DNA of 64,000 bases from Paenibacillus sp. BSR1-1 (lineage in GTDB: Bacteria; Bacillota; Bacilli; Bacillales; Cytobacillaceae): NCBI RefSeq assembly GCF_030403775.1, contig NZ_JAQMWQ010000010.1:62001-126000 (forward strand), in the 5' to 3' direction. A program made the translations under genes and the position numbers. Positions within the stretch are counted from its first letter, which is position 1. Each line of letters begins with the position of its first letter. The notes beneath the pieces were generated by a model. That model did no database searches, was not told the DNA's origin, and saw nothing but the letters and a program-made list of their open reading frames with translations. Below, piece by piece: positions 51,327 to 61,800 of this stretch.

Positions 51327-52598
51327 TTGAATATTGATCGTGAAAAAAGCATTGTGTTTATCGGATTCATGGGTGCTGGGAAAACAACAATAGGTAAACT
51401 AGTAGCACAAAAACTGAATCGAGAATTTATCGATATAGATGAAGAGATTGAAAAGGAATTTAATATACCTGTATCGCATATATTTAAAGAATTCGGAGAA
51501 AAGGTATTTAGAGACAGGGAAAAAAGTTTAATTACGAGTTTGAGCCAACAAAAGAATGTCATAATATCTGTTGGCGGGGGAGCATTCTTACAGGAAGAGA
51601 TTAAAAAGGTTTGTTTATCTTCCTCTATAGTAATTTTTCTAGATATAGCTTTTGAGAGTTGGAAGGAACGATTAAACTTAATTATTGATAGCCGGCCGGT
51701 ATTGCAAGGGAAATCAATTGAGGAAATGCAAGAGCTTTTTTACAATAGGCAAAAAGTTTATGCAGATTATCATTTGAAAATTCAAACCGAAAATAAAAAT
51801 CCAGAGGAAATTGCAAACCAAATCTTAGAGAAAATGAAAAAAACAATAACGATTAAAGGTATTACAATTGGGGAAGGGACACCAAAAATCTGTACGCCGA
51901 TGGTTGGGAGGTCAGTATCAGAATTAAAAAATGAAGCATTACATATTAAAACAATTGATGCAGATATTGTTGAGTGGCGGGTCGACTTTTTTGAAGGGGT
52001 AGAAGATTTTTTGAAGGTAAAAGAAGCTCTTAAGGAAATCCGAGGTATCCTGCCAAATGTTCCGCTAATCTTTACATTTAGAAGTGAAAGAGAAGGTGGA
52101 GAAAAGGAATTAAGTAATCAAACCTACTTAGAATTAAACAAAGCAGCCGCGGAAAGCAGAATGGTAGATATCATTGATGTTGAGCAATTTTATGATGAAG
52201 GTATTGTTAAATCCTTAATTGAAACAGCACACTCAAATGATGTGTTCGTCATCATTTCTAATCATGATTTTGAAAAAACACCTCCCAAGGATGAAATCGT
52301 GTCACGGTTACGTAAAGCGCAGGAGCTAGGCGGAGATATACCGAAAATAGCGGTAATGCCAAGAAACACGGGAGACGTGTTAACCCTATTAGATGCGACC
52401 AACACAATGAAAGAACTTTATGCCAATATGCCTATTATTACCATGTCGATGGCTGGTAAGGGGGTTATCAGCAGAATTGCTGGAGAGGTATTTGGATCCG
52501 CAATTACATTTGGAGCTGCCCAAAAGGCATCCGCACCTGGACAGGTACCGGTGGATGACTTACGCAAGGTCTTGGAAATCCTGCATTCAAATTTATAA
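51327..52598 (+). CDS. Fused shikimate kinase - type I 3-dehydroquinate dehydratase
   Basis: 423 residues from a TTG with AGGGGG about ten bases upstream. Residues 1-165 are a complete shikimate kinase: Walker A IGFMGAGKTTIGK, DIDEEIEK, the shikimate-binding FRDREK and SVGGGAF, and the lid IIDSRPVLQ. Residues about 172-423 are a complete type I DHQ dehydratase (AroD): ITIGEGTPKICTPMVGRS, Glu in VEWRVDFFE, His in VIISNHDFEKTPP, Schiff-base Lys in DIPKIAVMPRN, and MSMAGKGVISRIAGEVFGSA. The join (EKMKKTITIKG) contains an internal ATG where a free AroD would begin. These are steps 3 and 5 of the shikimate pathway in one chain. No other aro genes are adjacent. Confidence 0.9.
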   Translation: MNIDREKSIVFIGFMGAGKTTIGKLVAQKLNREFIDIDEEIEKEFNIPVSHIFKEFGEKVFRDREKSLITSLSQQKNVIISVGGGAFLQEEIKKVCLSSSIVIFLDIAFESWKERLNLIIDSRPVLQGKSIEEMQELFYNRQKVYADYHLKIQTENKNPEEIANQILEKMKKTITIKGITIGEGTPKICTPMVGRSVSELKNEALHIKTIDADIVEWRVDFFEGVEDFLKVKEALKEIRGILPNVPLIFTFRSEREGGEKELSNQTYLELNKAAAESRMVDIIDVEQFYDEGIVKSLIETAHSNDVFVIISNHDFEKTPPKDEIVSRLRKAQELGGDIPKIAVMPRNTGDVLTLLDATNTMKELYANMPIITMSMAGKGVISRIAGEVFGSAITFGAAQKASAPGQVPVDDLRKVLEILHSNL

Positions 52599-52610
52599 AT
52601 AGTAATAGGA

Positions 52611-52647
52611 AAGAAAGTGCCCCGCCAGGTACTTTCTTTTTTTTTGG
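52611..52647 (+). terminator. Terminator of the fusion gene
   Basis: AAAGAAAGT-CC-loop-GG-ACTTTCTTT followed by a T-run. Confidence 0.75.
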
Positions 52648-52741
52648 AAAAAAATAATTAACCTCACTCTATACAAAACTTAATAAAGAGGGTAAAATTA
52701 CAATAAATCATACAATTCCAATTTGAAAGGTAGGGATTTAG

Positions 52742-53167
52742 ATGACAAGCAATATTCGTTCAATCCCACGTCCTCTCGTAAAAACAAACCAGTGGAGCAT
52801 TGTCCTTAGTGTTGTATTAACATGGGTAACTGGACAGGAGTCGTTCTTATTAATTCCTTTAGTTGCAGGTCTACTTGGCCTTTTATTTGGCTTTAATCCA
52901 ATTATGCAAATAGCAAAATTATTCTTAAGAAAAGAGCCATCGGCTTATATTCCTGAAGATTGGGACCAGCAGCAATTTAATCAAAAAATAGCTATTTCAT
53001 GTTTAGCCATTGGTTTTATTAGTTTTATTCTTGGTTGGGACACATTAGGTTATGTATTTACAGCTTTAGTAGCAATAGCAGCATTTGTGGCCATTCTAGG
53101 TTTTTGTGTTGGCTGTTTTATTCATTATCAATGGAATCAGTACAAATACAGACGTGCACATCAATAA
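52742..53167 (+). CDS. DUF4395-family membrane protein
   Basis: 141 residues, AAAGGTAGGG upstream. It begins IRSIPRPLVKTNQWSIVLSV, the proline-containing opening of DUF4395, with four membrane segments and a short soluble loop (LRKEPSAYIPEDWDQQQFNQ). A cysteine pair lies at the last helix (GFCVGCF), consistent with the thiol-linked roles suggested for this family. It is monocistronic, with a terminator following. Confidence 0.85.
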   Translation: MTSNIRSIPRPLVKTNQWSIVLSVVLTWVTGQESFLLIPLVAGLLGLLFGFNPIMQIAKLFLRKEPSAYIPEDWDQQQFNQKIAISCLAIGFISFILGWDTLGYVFTALVAIAAFVAILGFCVGCFIHYQWNQYKYRRAHQ

Positions 53168-53185
53168 GGGAAATATTAGAAGCGG

Positions 53186-53222
53186 AAGCAGGAATCATTA
53201 ACAGTCGATTCCTGCTTTTTTG
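53186..53222 (+). terminator. Terminator of the DUF4395 gene
   Basis: AGCAGGAATC-loop-GATTCCTGCTTTTTTG. Confidence 0.85.
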
Positions 53223-53263
53223 TTTACAAATGCATAAAATTTGTATAATCTTACAAACGAAAA

Positions 53264-53277
53264 TGAAAGCGTTTTCA
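53264..53277. promoter_or_regulatory. Perfect cre (CcpA) site upstream of argC
   Basis: TGAAAGCGTTTTCA fits the cre consensus TGWAARCGYTWNCW at every position and is nearly palindromic. It lies about 53 bases upstream of the argC -35, a place suited to activation or roadblock control by CcpA. Confidence 0.7.
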
Positions 53278-53328
53278 AAAATAATCGTAATAATTTTCAA
53301 TAAAAACGGAAAATTAAGCAATTTTTCC

Positions 53329-53366
53329 GTTGAATAATTATATATATGTATGTATAATAATTCATT
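53329..53366 (+). promoter_or_regulatory. argC promoter overlapped by two ARG boxes
   Basis: Promoter: TTGAAT (53330-53335), 17-base spacer, TATAAT (53353-53358). Two 18-bp ARG boxes of type TNTGNATWWWWATNCANA, GTTGAATAATTATATATA (53329-53346) and TATGTATAATAATTCATT (53349-53366), lie 20 bp apart on the same helix face and cover both hexamers. ArgR/AhrC with arginine should repress the operon here. Confidence 0.75.
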
Positions 53367-53384
53367 ATTAGAGGAACTTAGGAG

Positions 53385-54428
53385 ATGAAAAAATTGAAGG
53401 TTGGCATAATCGGTGGTACAGGATATGGATCAATTGAACTTATTCGCTTAATACAAAAGCATCCCTATTTAGAAATTGGTTCTGTTGTTTCTAACTCGCA
53501 GGCGGGCACACCTTTTAGTGAGGTATACCCCCACTTATCTGGTATCGTTGAGCAGCCACTTGATAAATTCGATCCAGATCGTTTAAGTGAAAATGAATTT
53601 GTTTTTTTAGCTACTCCCTCGGGTGTAAGCAGCCGGCAAGTGCCTGCCTTACTCGATAGGGGTATTAAATGTATAGATTTATCAGGTGATTTTCGATTGA
53701 GGTCTTCTGAAGAATATGAAACCTGGTATAAACATTCACCAGCAGATCCGAATTATTTACAAAAAGCAACATATGGGTTAAGTGAAATTTATCCTGAAAA
53801 AATAAAACATTCCAGCCTCATCGCAAACCCTGGATGCTATCCGACGGCAGCCACTCTGGGGCTATTGCCAATAGTAAAAACAAATTTAGCAGATTACGAG
53901 TCAATTGTAATTGATGCAAAATCTGGTGTTTCAGGTGCAGGAAGAGGACTTTCGTTAACCTCTCATTTTGCTGAAATTAATGAGAATATAAAAGCTTATA
54001 AACTCGGAGCACATCAACATATACCTGAAATCGAACAGGTTTTAGAAGATGAATCGGGCAGCCCTATTACCATTACTTTCACAACCCACCTCGTGCCTAT
54101 GAATCGGGGAATTATGTGTACGATATATGTGAAATTAAAAGAAGACGTATCTATTGAAGATATTCAGCAAATATACGATGAATTTTATAAAAATAAACCT
54201 TTTGTAAGAGTAAGGCCACAAGGGAATATTCCTTCGACAAAAGAAGTCCAAGGGTCCAATTACTGCGATATTGGTTTACATGTTGATAAAAGAACAAACC
54301 GCCTAACCATCATCTCCGTTATTGACAATTTGGTCAAAGGAGCAGCAGGCCAGGCGATCCAGAACGTAAATATAATTAACGGATGGGATGAGCGGACGGG
54401 GCTTACTGACATTCCACTATATCCATAA
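53385..54428 (+). CDS. argC: N-acetyl-gamma-glutamyl-phosphate reductase
   Basis: 347 residues. NADP-binding VGIIGGTGYGSIELIRLIQ, the catalytic cysteine in IANPGCYPTAATLGLLP, and the C-terminal HQHIPEIEQVL are as expected. It reduces N-acetylglutamyl-phosphate to the semialdehyde in arginine synthesis. First gene of argCJBD-carAB-argF. A TTG nine bases into the frame has better spacing to AGGAG, so the protein may be three residues shorter. Confidence 0.97.
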   Translation: MKKLKVGIIGGTGYGSIELIRLIQKHPYLEIGSVVSNSQAGTPFSEVYPHLSGIVEQPLDKFDPDRLSENEFVFLATPSGVSSRQVPALLDRGIKCIDLSGDFRLRSSEEYETWYKHSPADPNYLQKATYGLSEIYPEKIKHSSLIANPGCYPTAATLGLLPIVKTNLADYESIVIDAKSGVSGAGRGLSLTSHFAEINENIKAYKLGAHQHIPEIEQVLEDESGSPITITFTTHLVPMNRGIMCTIYVKLKEDVSIEDIQQIYDEFYKNKPFVRVRPQGNIPSTKEVQGSNYCDIGLHVDKRTNRLTIISVIDNLVKGAAGQAIQNVNIINGWDERTGLTDIPLYP

Positions 54429-54497
54429 TAAGAATGATAAATTGATAGATATCTAGTTTTGAAAACGGACAAAGGGAAAACTAAGGGGGTAGTTCAA

Positions 54498-55727
54498 TTG
54501 ACTCAGGCATTAACAAGCAAGAAAATCGTTATTCTTGAAGAAGAAAGTGTTACATTTCCGCAGGGGTTTAAAGCAGGCGGCTTACATTGCGGGATTAAAC
54601 GTAAGAGACTCGACCTCGGTTACATAGTTTCCGAAAAACCAGCTGTAGCTGCCGGTGTATATACAACGAACATTTTTCAAGCTGCACCACTTTTAGTAAC
54701 ACAGGAAAGTATCGCAAAAGAAAATAAAATTCAGGCAATCATAGTGAATTCTGGAAATGCCAATGCTTGTACGGGGGAGCAAGGCTTAAAGGACGCATAT
54801 GAGATGCAAAAAGGATTTGCAGCTGAACTTGGGGTTCAGGAGCACTTAGTTGCAGTAACCTCAACGGGTGTAATTGGTGAACTATTACCAATGGATAAAG
54901 TGAATTCGGGAATTAAGCAGATTCTCGATAAAGAAAATGAAAATGAATTATTTTTTAAGCAAGCGATTCTTACAACCGATACTTGCATAAAGCAGATTGC
55001 GGTACAACTTCAAATCGACGGAAAAACAATTAGCATCGGCGGAGCTGCCAAAGGGTCAGGGATGATCCACCCGAATATGGCAACCATGCTTGGCTTCGTT
55101 ACGACAGATGCAAACATTGCCCACGAAGACCTGCTATTTGCATTAAAAGATGTAACGAATCAAACCTTTAATATGATTACCGTAGACGGTGATACCAGCA
55201 CGAATGATATGGTTTTAGTAATGGCCAATGGCCTAGCGGAAAACAATCCGCTTACAAAGGACCATCCGGATTGGGAAGTCTTCAAAGAAGGATTAAAAAT
55301 AGTTTGTGAGTCCCTTGCAAAGAAAATTGCCAGAGACGGTGAAGGCGCAACAAAGCTGGTTGAAGTTCAAGTTAACGGAGCATTCAACACAGCTGAAGCT
55401 TCAGCAGTAGGTAAATCAATTATCTCTTCCAATCTTGTAAAAACCGCAATTTATGGAACGGATCCTAACTGGGGCAGAATCGTAACGGCAGCAGGCTATA
55501 GCGGAGTCCCTCTTGAACCGAATAAACTAAAGGTTTCCATAGGAACATATACAGTTTTTGAAAATGGATTACCAAGTTCCTTTGTTGAAGAAGATGTGAA
55601 GCAATATTTAGAACAAGAAAATGTCAAAATCTATATTGATTTAAATCAAGGTGATTCCAGTGCTACTGCTTGGGGATGCGATTTAACATATGATTATGTG
55701 AAAATCAATGCATCCTACCGCACTTAA
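54498..55727 (+). CDS. argJ: Bifunctional ornithine acetyltransferase/N-acetylglutamate synthase
   Basis: 409 residues from the TTG at 54498, nine bases after AAGGGGG; the frame is open 39 bases upstream without a binding site. The self-cleavage site is the Ala-Thr in HPNMATMLGFVTTDANI, which gives alpha and beta chains with Thr as nucleophile. IARDGEGATKLVEVQV and TDPNWGRIVTAAGYSG are also conserved. It recycles the acetyl group from N-acetylornithine to glutamate. Confidence 0.96.
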   Translation: MTQALTSKKIVILEEESVTFPQGFKAGGLHCGIKRKRLDLGYIVSEKPAVAAGVYTTNIFQAAPLLVTQESIAKENKIQAIIVNSGNANACTGEQGLKDAYEMQKGFAAELGVQEHLVAVTSTGVIGELLPMDKVNSGIKQILDKENENELFFKQAILTTDTCIKQIAVQLQIDGKTISIGGAAKGSGMIHPNMATMLGFVTTDANIAHEDLLFALKDVTNQTFNMITVDGDTSTNDMVLVMANGLAENNPLTKDHPDWEVFKEGLKIVCESLAKKIARDGEGATKLVEVQVNGAFNTAEASAVGKSIISSNLVKTAIYGTDPNWGRIVTAAGYSGVPLEPNKLKVSIGTYTVFENGLPSSFVEEDVKQYLEQENVKIYIDLNQGDSSATAWGCDLTYDYVKINASYRT

Positions 55728-55741
55728 GGGGGGCAGGTAAA

Positions 55742-56539
55742 ATGAAATACTTAGTCATTAAGTGCGGCGGAAGTGTGTTAGATAATCTGCCAAGATCATT
55801 TTATGAAGATGTAGTTAAAATGCTTGAAGCTGGTGAGTGGACGCCGATTATTGTACATGGCGGCGGCCCTCTTATTACATCTTTATTGAAATCCCTAAAT
55901 GTCCAAACCACATTTATTAATGGTTTAAGAGTAACTAATCATGAGGTCCTTGATGTTGTTGAAATGGTTTTAAGCGGATCCGTTAATAAACAGGTCGTCA
56001 GAAATATAATTGAAGTAGGCGGAAATGCTATTGGTGTCAGCGGAGTTGATGGAAGCTTGCTGCAAGCAGTCCCAACGCAAAACGCCGAAACGCTGGGTTT
56101 TGTTGGCGAAGTAACGGGGGTTAACAAAAAAGTTCTCGAAGGAATTATTTCTCAGGGAAATATTCCGGTAATATCTCCAATTGGAATAGATGCCAGCGGT
56201 CAACGCTATAACATTAACGGTGACATTGCAGCCTCAGCAATTGCTAAGGCTCTAGGAGCAAATCTTTGTTTTATCAGTGACATTCCTGGGATATTAGTCG
56301 AAAAAGATGGCGCTAAAACAAAGCTTGATAAAGTGTCTAAGGCAGTTATAGAAGAAATGATTGATAATCAAACTATTTATGGCGGAATGATTCCAAAGGT
56401 AAAAGCTGCGATTGACGGACTTGTTCACAACATTCCCGAAGTTGGAATCATCAACGGATTCGATAAAAATAGTCTTATAGATTATACCGACGGTAAAAGG
56501 GTCGGAACAAAAATTGTGTTAGATGAGGAGATTGCGTAA
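55742..56539 (+). CDS. argB: Acetylglutamate kinase
   Basis: 265 residues. The amino-acid kinase fold opens with YLVIKCGGSVLDNL and has the VHGGGPLITSLLKSLNV loop, INGDIAASAIAKALGANLCF and GGMIPKVKAAIDGL. It phosphorylates N-acetylglutamate. There is no long N-terminal helix, so classic arginine feedback inhibition as in ring-shaped hexameric NAGKs is unlikely. GGGGGGCAGG precedes the ATG; the stop overlaps the argD start. Confidence 0.96.
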   Translation: MKYLVIKCGGSVLDNLPRSFYEDVVKMLEAGEWTPIIVHGGGPLITSLLKSLNVQTTFINGLRVTNHEVLDVVEMVLSGSVNKQVVRNIIEVGGNAIGVSGVDGSLLQAVPTQNAETLGFVGEVTGVNKKVLEGIISQGNIPVISPIGIDASGQRYNINGDIAASAIAKALGANLCFISDIPGILVEKDGAKTKLDKVSKAVIEEMIDNQTIYGGMIPKVKAAIDGLVHNIPEVGIINGFDKNSLIDYTDGKRVGTKIVLDEEIA

Positions 56540-57738
56540 TGTCAAATACTACTTCCGTTTCCCAAATCTCGCCTGTGATGGCTACCTACGGACGCTTTCC
56601 TGTCACACTTGTAAAAGGGAAGGGAAGCTACGTATGGGATGATCAAGATAACCAGTTCTTAGATTTCACTTCAGGAATCGCTACATGTAACCTAGGGCAT
56701 GTTCCCAATGCTGTAAAAGAAAAACTGGAAGAACAGCTGCAAAATCTTTGGCACTGTTCGAATTTATACAACATTCCAAATCAAGAGCAACTGGCTGCGC
56801 TTCTTACAGCAAACAGCTGTGGCGACCTAGTCTTCTTTTGCAACAGCGGTGCAGAAGCAAACGAAGCGGCCATCAAGCTGGCTAGAAGATACTCTAACAA
56901 AGTGAAAGGGAATGAGTCACCTACAATTGTAACTTTTAAGCAATCTTTCCATGGCAGAACGTTAGGAACATTAACAGCTACCGGTCAGGAAAAAATTCAG
57001 CACGGCTTTGCACCATTAATGCCTGGATTTAGTTACCTGCCGTTTAATGATATTGATGCACTTGATGAGCTTTACAGCATTAAACCAGCTGCAGTACTTT
57101 TAGAACTTGTCCAAGGAGAAGGCGGCGTAATTCCAGCAGCCCAAGAATGGGTTGAAAAAATCGCACAGATTTGCAAAGAGAATGATATCCTTCTTATGGT
57201 CGACGAAATCCAAACAGGGATCGGCAGAACAGGAACTCTTTTTGCGTATGAGCAATACTCTATTGAGCCGGATGTAATCAGTATCGCCAAAGGTCTTGGA
57301 TCAGGATTTCCTATCGGGGCCATTATCGCCAAGGAAGAAGCGGCAAAAGGCTTTGAACCAGGCAGCCATGGCAGCACCTTTGGCGGAAACCCATTAGCAA
57401 CTGCCGCTGGTCTGGCAACTCTTACACATATAATTGAAACAAACCTATTAGAACAAGTTAAAGTAATTTCAGAGTACTTAGACTCTCAGCTTCAGAATCT
57501 GAAAGAAAAGTACTCTTTTATAAAGGATATTCGTGGAAAAGGCCTTCTAAAAGGCTTGGTTGTCGAAATTAACGCCCTAGAAATTGTCCAAAAGGCGATA
57601 ACGAATGAACTGTTGATATTAACAGCAGGCCCAAATGTAGTACGGATTTTACCACCATTGACTGCCTCAAAAGAGGAAATAAATGAATTTATTATCAAGT
57701 TGGAAAGAACATTCCAAAGTATGGAGAAAGGCGAGTGA
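56539..57738 (+). CDS. argD: Acetylornithine aminotransferase
   Basis: 399 residues, overlapping argB by one base (TAATG). Class III PLP transaminase: FCNSGAEANEAAIKLARRYS, FHGRTLGTLTATGQEK, MVDEIQTGIGRTGTLFAYE and the PLP lysine in SIAKGLGSGFPIGAIIAKEE. It makes N-acetylornithine from the semialdehyde and glutamate. Confidence 0.96.
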   Translation: MSNTTSVSQISPVMATYGRFPVTLVKGKGSYVWDDQDNQFLDFTSGIATCNLGHVPNAVKEKLEEQLQNLWHCSNLYNIPNQEQLAALLTANSCGDLVFFCNSGAEANEAAIKLARRYSNKVKGNESPTIVTFKQSFHGRTLGTLTATGQEKIQHGFAPLMPGFSYLPFNDIDALDELYSIKPAAVLLELVQGEGGVIPAAQEWVEKIAQICKENDILLMVDEIQTGIGRTGTLFAYEQYSIEPDVISIAKGLGSGFPIGAIIAKEEAAKGFEPGSHGSTFGGNPLATAAGLATLTHIIETNLLEQVKVISEYLDSQLQNLKEKYSFIKDIRGKGLLKGLVVEINALEIVQKAITNELLILTAGPNVVRILPPLTASKEEINEFIIKLERTFQSMEKGE

Positions 57739-58820
57739 GTGTTTTGAAACAAGGATATCTTACTTTGGAAACGGGAGAAGTATTTGAAGGAATATTAATT
57801 GGTGCCCAAAAGGATTCTCTCGGAGAAGTCGTTTTTAATACGAGTATGACCGGCTACCAAGAAATCATTACCGACCCTTCATATGCCGGACAAATCATTA
57901 CATTTTGTTACCCGATAATTGGAAATTACGGTGTTAATGCGCTCGATGATGAAAGTATTTCCCCAGCTTTGGCTGGAGTAGTAATTGGGGATTTATGTGA
58001 AATGCCGAGCCATTATCAATCGATTAATAAATTTTCCGAAAAACTAAAGCAGGCAGGTGTCCCAGGGATTGCCGGAGTGGATACTCGACTTCTTGTCAAA
58101 ACCATTCGAAGCCGCGGAACCGTTAAAGGATATTTAAGTACAAAAAAGCAAGCACAATTTTTAGATACTGAAAAAGCACCACTATGGGTGGAAAAAGTAT
58201 CGACGGAAAAGATTCAATTTTTCAAAAACAATGGACCGCATGTTGTATTAATCGATTTCGGTTATAAAAAATCGATTCTGAATGCACTTTTAGAGGAAGG
58301 CTGTTCCGTTACAATCGTGCCTTATAATACTTCGTATGAAAAAATTAAAGCATTGAATCCGGATGGGGTCTTACTCTCAAATGGTCCTGGAGATCCGATG
58401 GCACTACAGAAGTACTTTTCGGAAATAAAAAAGATTAGTCAGTACTTCCCAACACTCGGAATTTGCTTAGGGCATCAGTTAATCGCCTTGGCATATGGTG
58501 CGAAAACCACAAAACTTGCATACGGCCACCGCGGCGGCAATCATCCTGTTAAAGAATTGCGAACAGGAAAAGTGAAAATGACAGCCCAAAATCATGGCTT
58601 TGTGGTCGTGGATGAAAGCATCGATTGTCAGGTATTTGATATTACTTACCGTAATGTGAATGACCAATCAATTGAAGGATTAAAGCATCAAAGCTATCCA
58701 ATCCAAACTGTTCAATTCCATCCTGAAGCCCATCCGGGCCCAAGTGATACAGAATATATCTTAAAAGATTTCGTAACCCAGATAGCTTCACTAGGAGAGA
58801 CTCGCTATGCCTTTAAATAA
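57735..58820 (+). CDS. carA: Carbamoyl-phosphate synthase small subunit (arginine-specific)
   Basis: 361 residues, GTG start overlapping the argD stop by four bases; a TTG nine bases on is possible. N-terminal CPSase domain (FNTSMTGYQEIITDPSYAGQ) and C-terminal glutaminase: Cys in LGICLGHQLIALAYG, His in VQFHPEAHPGPSDTEYI. It feeds ammonia from glutamine to CarB. Its place inside the arg operon marks it as the arginine-regulated copy, distinct from the pyrimidine PyrAA. Confidence 0.96.
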   Translation: MSVLKQGYLTLETGEVFEGILIGAQKDSLGEVVFNTSMTGYQEIITDPSYAGQIITFCYPIIGNYGVNALDDESISPALAGVVIGDLCEMPSHYQSINKFSEKLKQAGVPGIAGVDTRLLVKTIRSRGTVKGYLSTKKQAQFLDTEKAPLWVEKVSTEKIQFFKNNGPHVVLIDFGYKKSILNALLEEGCSVTIVPYNTSYEKIKALNPDGVLLSNGPGDPMALQKYFSEIKKISQYFPTLGICLGHQLIALAYGAKTTKLAYGHRGGNHPVKELRTGKVKMTAQNHGFVVVDESIDCQVFDITYRNVNDQSIEGLKHQSYPIQTVQFHPEAHPGPSDTEYILKDFVTQIASLGETRYAFK

Positions 58821-61800
58821 AAACTTAAAAAAAGTACTAGTAATCGGATCAGGCCCGATTGTTATCGGTCAGGCAGCAGAATTTGACTATGCAGGAACAC
58901 AAGCTTGTATTGCTCTTAAGGAAGAGGGATTAGAAGTCGTTTTAATTAACAATAATCCTGCTACCATCATGACGGATGAAGCCGTAGCCGATAAGGTGTA
59001 TATTGAACCATTGAATGTTGAAACGATTGAAAAAATCATCCAGAAGGAAAAGCCGGATGGAATCATCGGTACCCTTGGCGGGCAAACTGGATTAAATTTA
59101 ACAGTACAATTATATGAACAGAATATATTAGAAAAATACAATGTAGAATTGCTTGGAACCTCAGTAGAGTCAATCAAAAAAGGGGAAGATCGTGAAAAGT
59201 TCCGTAATTTGATGCTTCAGATTAGCGAACCAATTCCAGAATCAGCAATCATTCACAGCTACGATGAAGGCGTAGCATTTGTTAACAAAATTGGTTTTCC
59301 TGTTATTATCCGTCCAGCTTATACACTTGGAGGAGATGGAGGCGGTTTTGCCCACAATGCTGAGGAACTTGAAATCGTTCTGAAAAAGGGTTTAGCTGCA
59401 AGTCCGATCCAACAAGTATTAGTTGAACGCAGTATCAAAGGCTGGAAGGAAATCGAATACGAAGTCATGAGAGATGCCAATGATACCTGCATCATAGTTT
59501 GTAATATGGAAAACATGGACCCAGTTGGTGTCCATACAGGTGACTCCATTGTAGTTGCGCCATCACAAACCTTGACAGATGTTCAGTATCAGATGCTCCG
59601 TGATTGCTCCCTAAAGGTCATTCGTGAATTAGGGATTATCGGAGGTTGTAATATCCAGTTTGCGCTTCATCCTGAATCCAACCAGTACTACATCATTGAA
59701 GTAAATCCGAGGGTTAGCCGTTCATCTGCTTTGGCATCTAAAGCTACCGGCTATCCAATAGCAAGAATGGCAGCAAAATGCGCGATCGGCTATCACTTAG
59801 ATGAGATTGTGAATCCGATAACAGGCAACACCTTTGCTTCGTTTGAGCCAGCGATTGATTATATTGTGGTAAAACTGCCGCGCTTTCCATTTGACAAATT
59901 TCCTGAAGCCGATCGGACATTAGGGACGCAAATGAAAGCAACTGGGGAAGTCATGGCCATTGATCGGACATTTGAAGGTGCTTTGAATAAAGCAATCAGG
60001 TCGATGGAAATGAATGTACACGGTCTTTGCTTAGAGACAAATAAGTCATTAACAGAATCATCCATCATTGACCTCCTTAAAACAGCGAATGACCGACGTC
60101 TCTTTATTATTGCTGAAGCATTCAAAAGAGGGATTTCTTTTGAAAAAATTCAACAGCTGACCCAGATTGATCCATGGTTTTTGCACAAAATTAATTCAAT
60201 CGTTGCTTTAGAAAAGGAATTAGCTTTATATCATTGGAGCGAAGTTCCCGTTACCCTGCTGAAGCAGGCAAAGCGAAATAATATTGCTGATAAGCTCTTA
60301 TCGCAAATTTACAATATTCCTGAAAAACAAGTGAGAAGCAAATGGAAGGAACTGAATTGGAAACCAGGCTATAAGATGGTAGATACATGCTCGGCTGAAT
60401 TTGATGCCGTTACTCCATACTATTACTCTACCTGGCATGGATTTGATGAAGTGGAAATCACCAACAAGAAGAAGATTCTTGTCATCGGTTCAGGACCAAT
60501 AAGAATTGGCCAAGGGATTGAGTTCGATTACTGCTCGGTTCATGCAGCAAAAGCAATAAAGAAAAAAGGTTTTGAAGCTGTTGTAATAAATAATAACCCA
60601 GAAACTGTCAGCACCGACTATTCAGTTGCAGATCGACTATATTTTGAACCCCTTGCGGCTGAAGATGTTCTGCATGTCATTGAAAAGGAAAAAGTTGAAG
60701 GGGTCTTAATTCAGTTCGGCGGGCAGACGGCGATTAATCTTGCACATGATTTAGAAGAAGAAGGGGTAAAAATCCTAGGCACATCAGTTCAGAATGTAGA
60801 TCGATTAGAAGACCGGAAAGAATTTTATCAGCTTCTAGAGGATTTAAAAATTCCTCATATTGAAGGAAAAACCGCCGATACCACAGAAAAACTGGTTGAA
60901 GCAGCGGGAGAATTAGGCTACCCAGTTCTCGTAAGACCATCTTACGTGATTGGCGGACAATCGATGTTTACCATTTTTTCAGAAGAGGAACTAAGAGGTT
61001 ACACGAAGCAGCTTGAAAATAACTCAAGCGAAAAAATGTGGCCGTTATTAGTAGATAAGTTTATGCCCGGACTAGAATGCGAGATTGATGTGATTAGTGA
61101 TGGGGAATCGATTGTGGTACCTGGAATCTTTGAACATATCGAAAAAGCAGGTGTTCACTCAGGCGATAGTATATCAGTCTTTCCACCAATTTCATTATCA
61201 GAAAAACAAAAAGAAACATTAATAGATTATGCAAGCAGGATCGCAAAGACTACGCCGATTGTTGGAATGATGAATATTCAGTTTGTTATTTATAAAAATC
61301 AAGTCTATGTATTAGAGGTAAACCCGAGGTCATCAAGAACGGTGCCTATTATCAGCAAAGTAACGGGAGCTCCGATGATTGAGTGGGCGACGAGTGTACA
61401 ATTAGGCGAATCCTTAAGTGAATTGTGTCTGAACCAAGGATTAATGCCAGAGCCAAATTATTTTTCTGTGAAAGCACCTATTTTTTCATCCAGTAAATTA
61501 AAGGGTGTGGACCATGTACTTGGACCTGAGATGAAGTCAACAGGTGAAGCGCTTGGAATGGGTCTGACCTATCAAGAAGCCCTTAATAAGGCAATACCAG
61601 CTTTAGAGGGGAAAATAGAAGATAAATATATTTTATGTTCCATTTCTGATCGAGAAAAGCCGGCTAGTCTTCCAATAGTTAAAGAGCTTTTAGAAAAAAA
61701 GTTTAAATTAGCGGCAACAGAAGGAACAGCATTATTTTTTGAAATAAATGGCATCCCTGTTGATAAAGTAGTAAGGGATGATCAGGATATTAACCACCTT

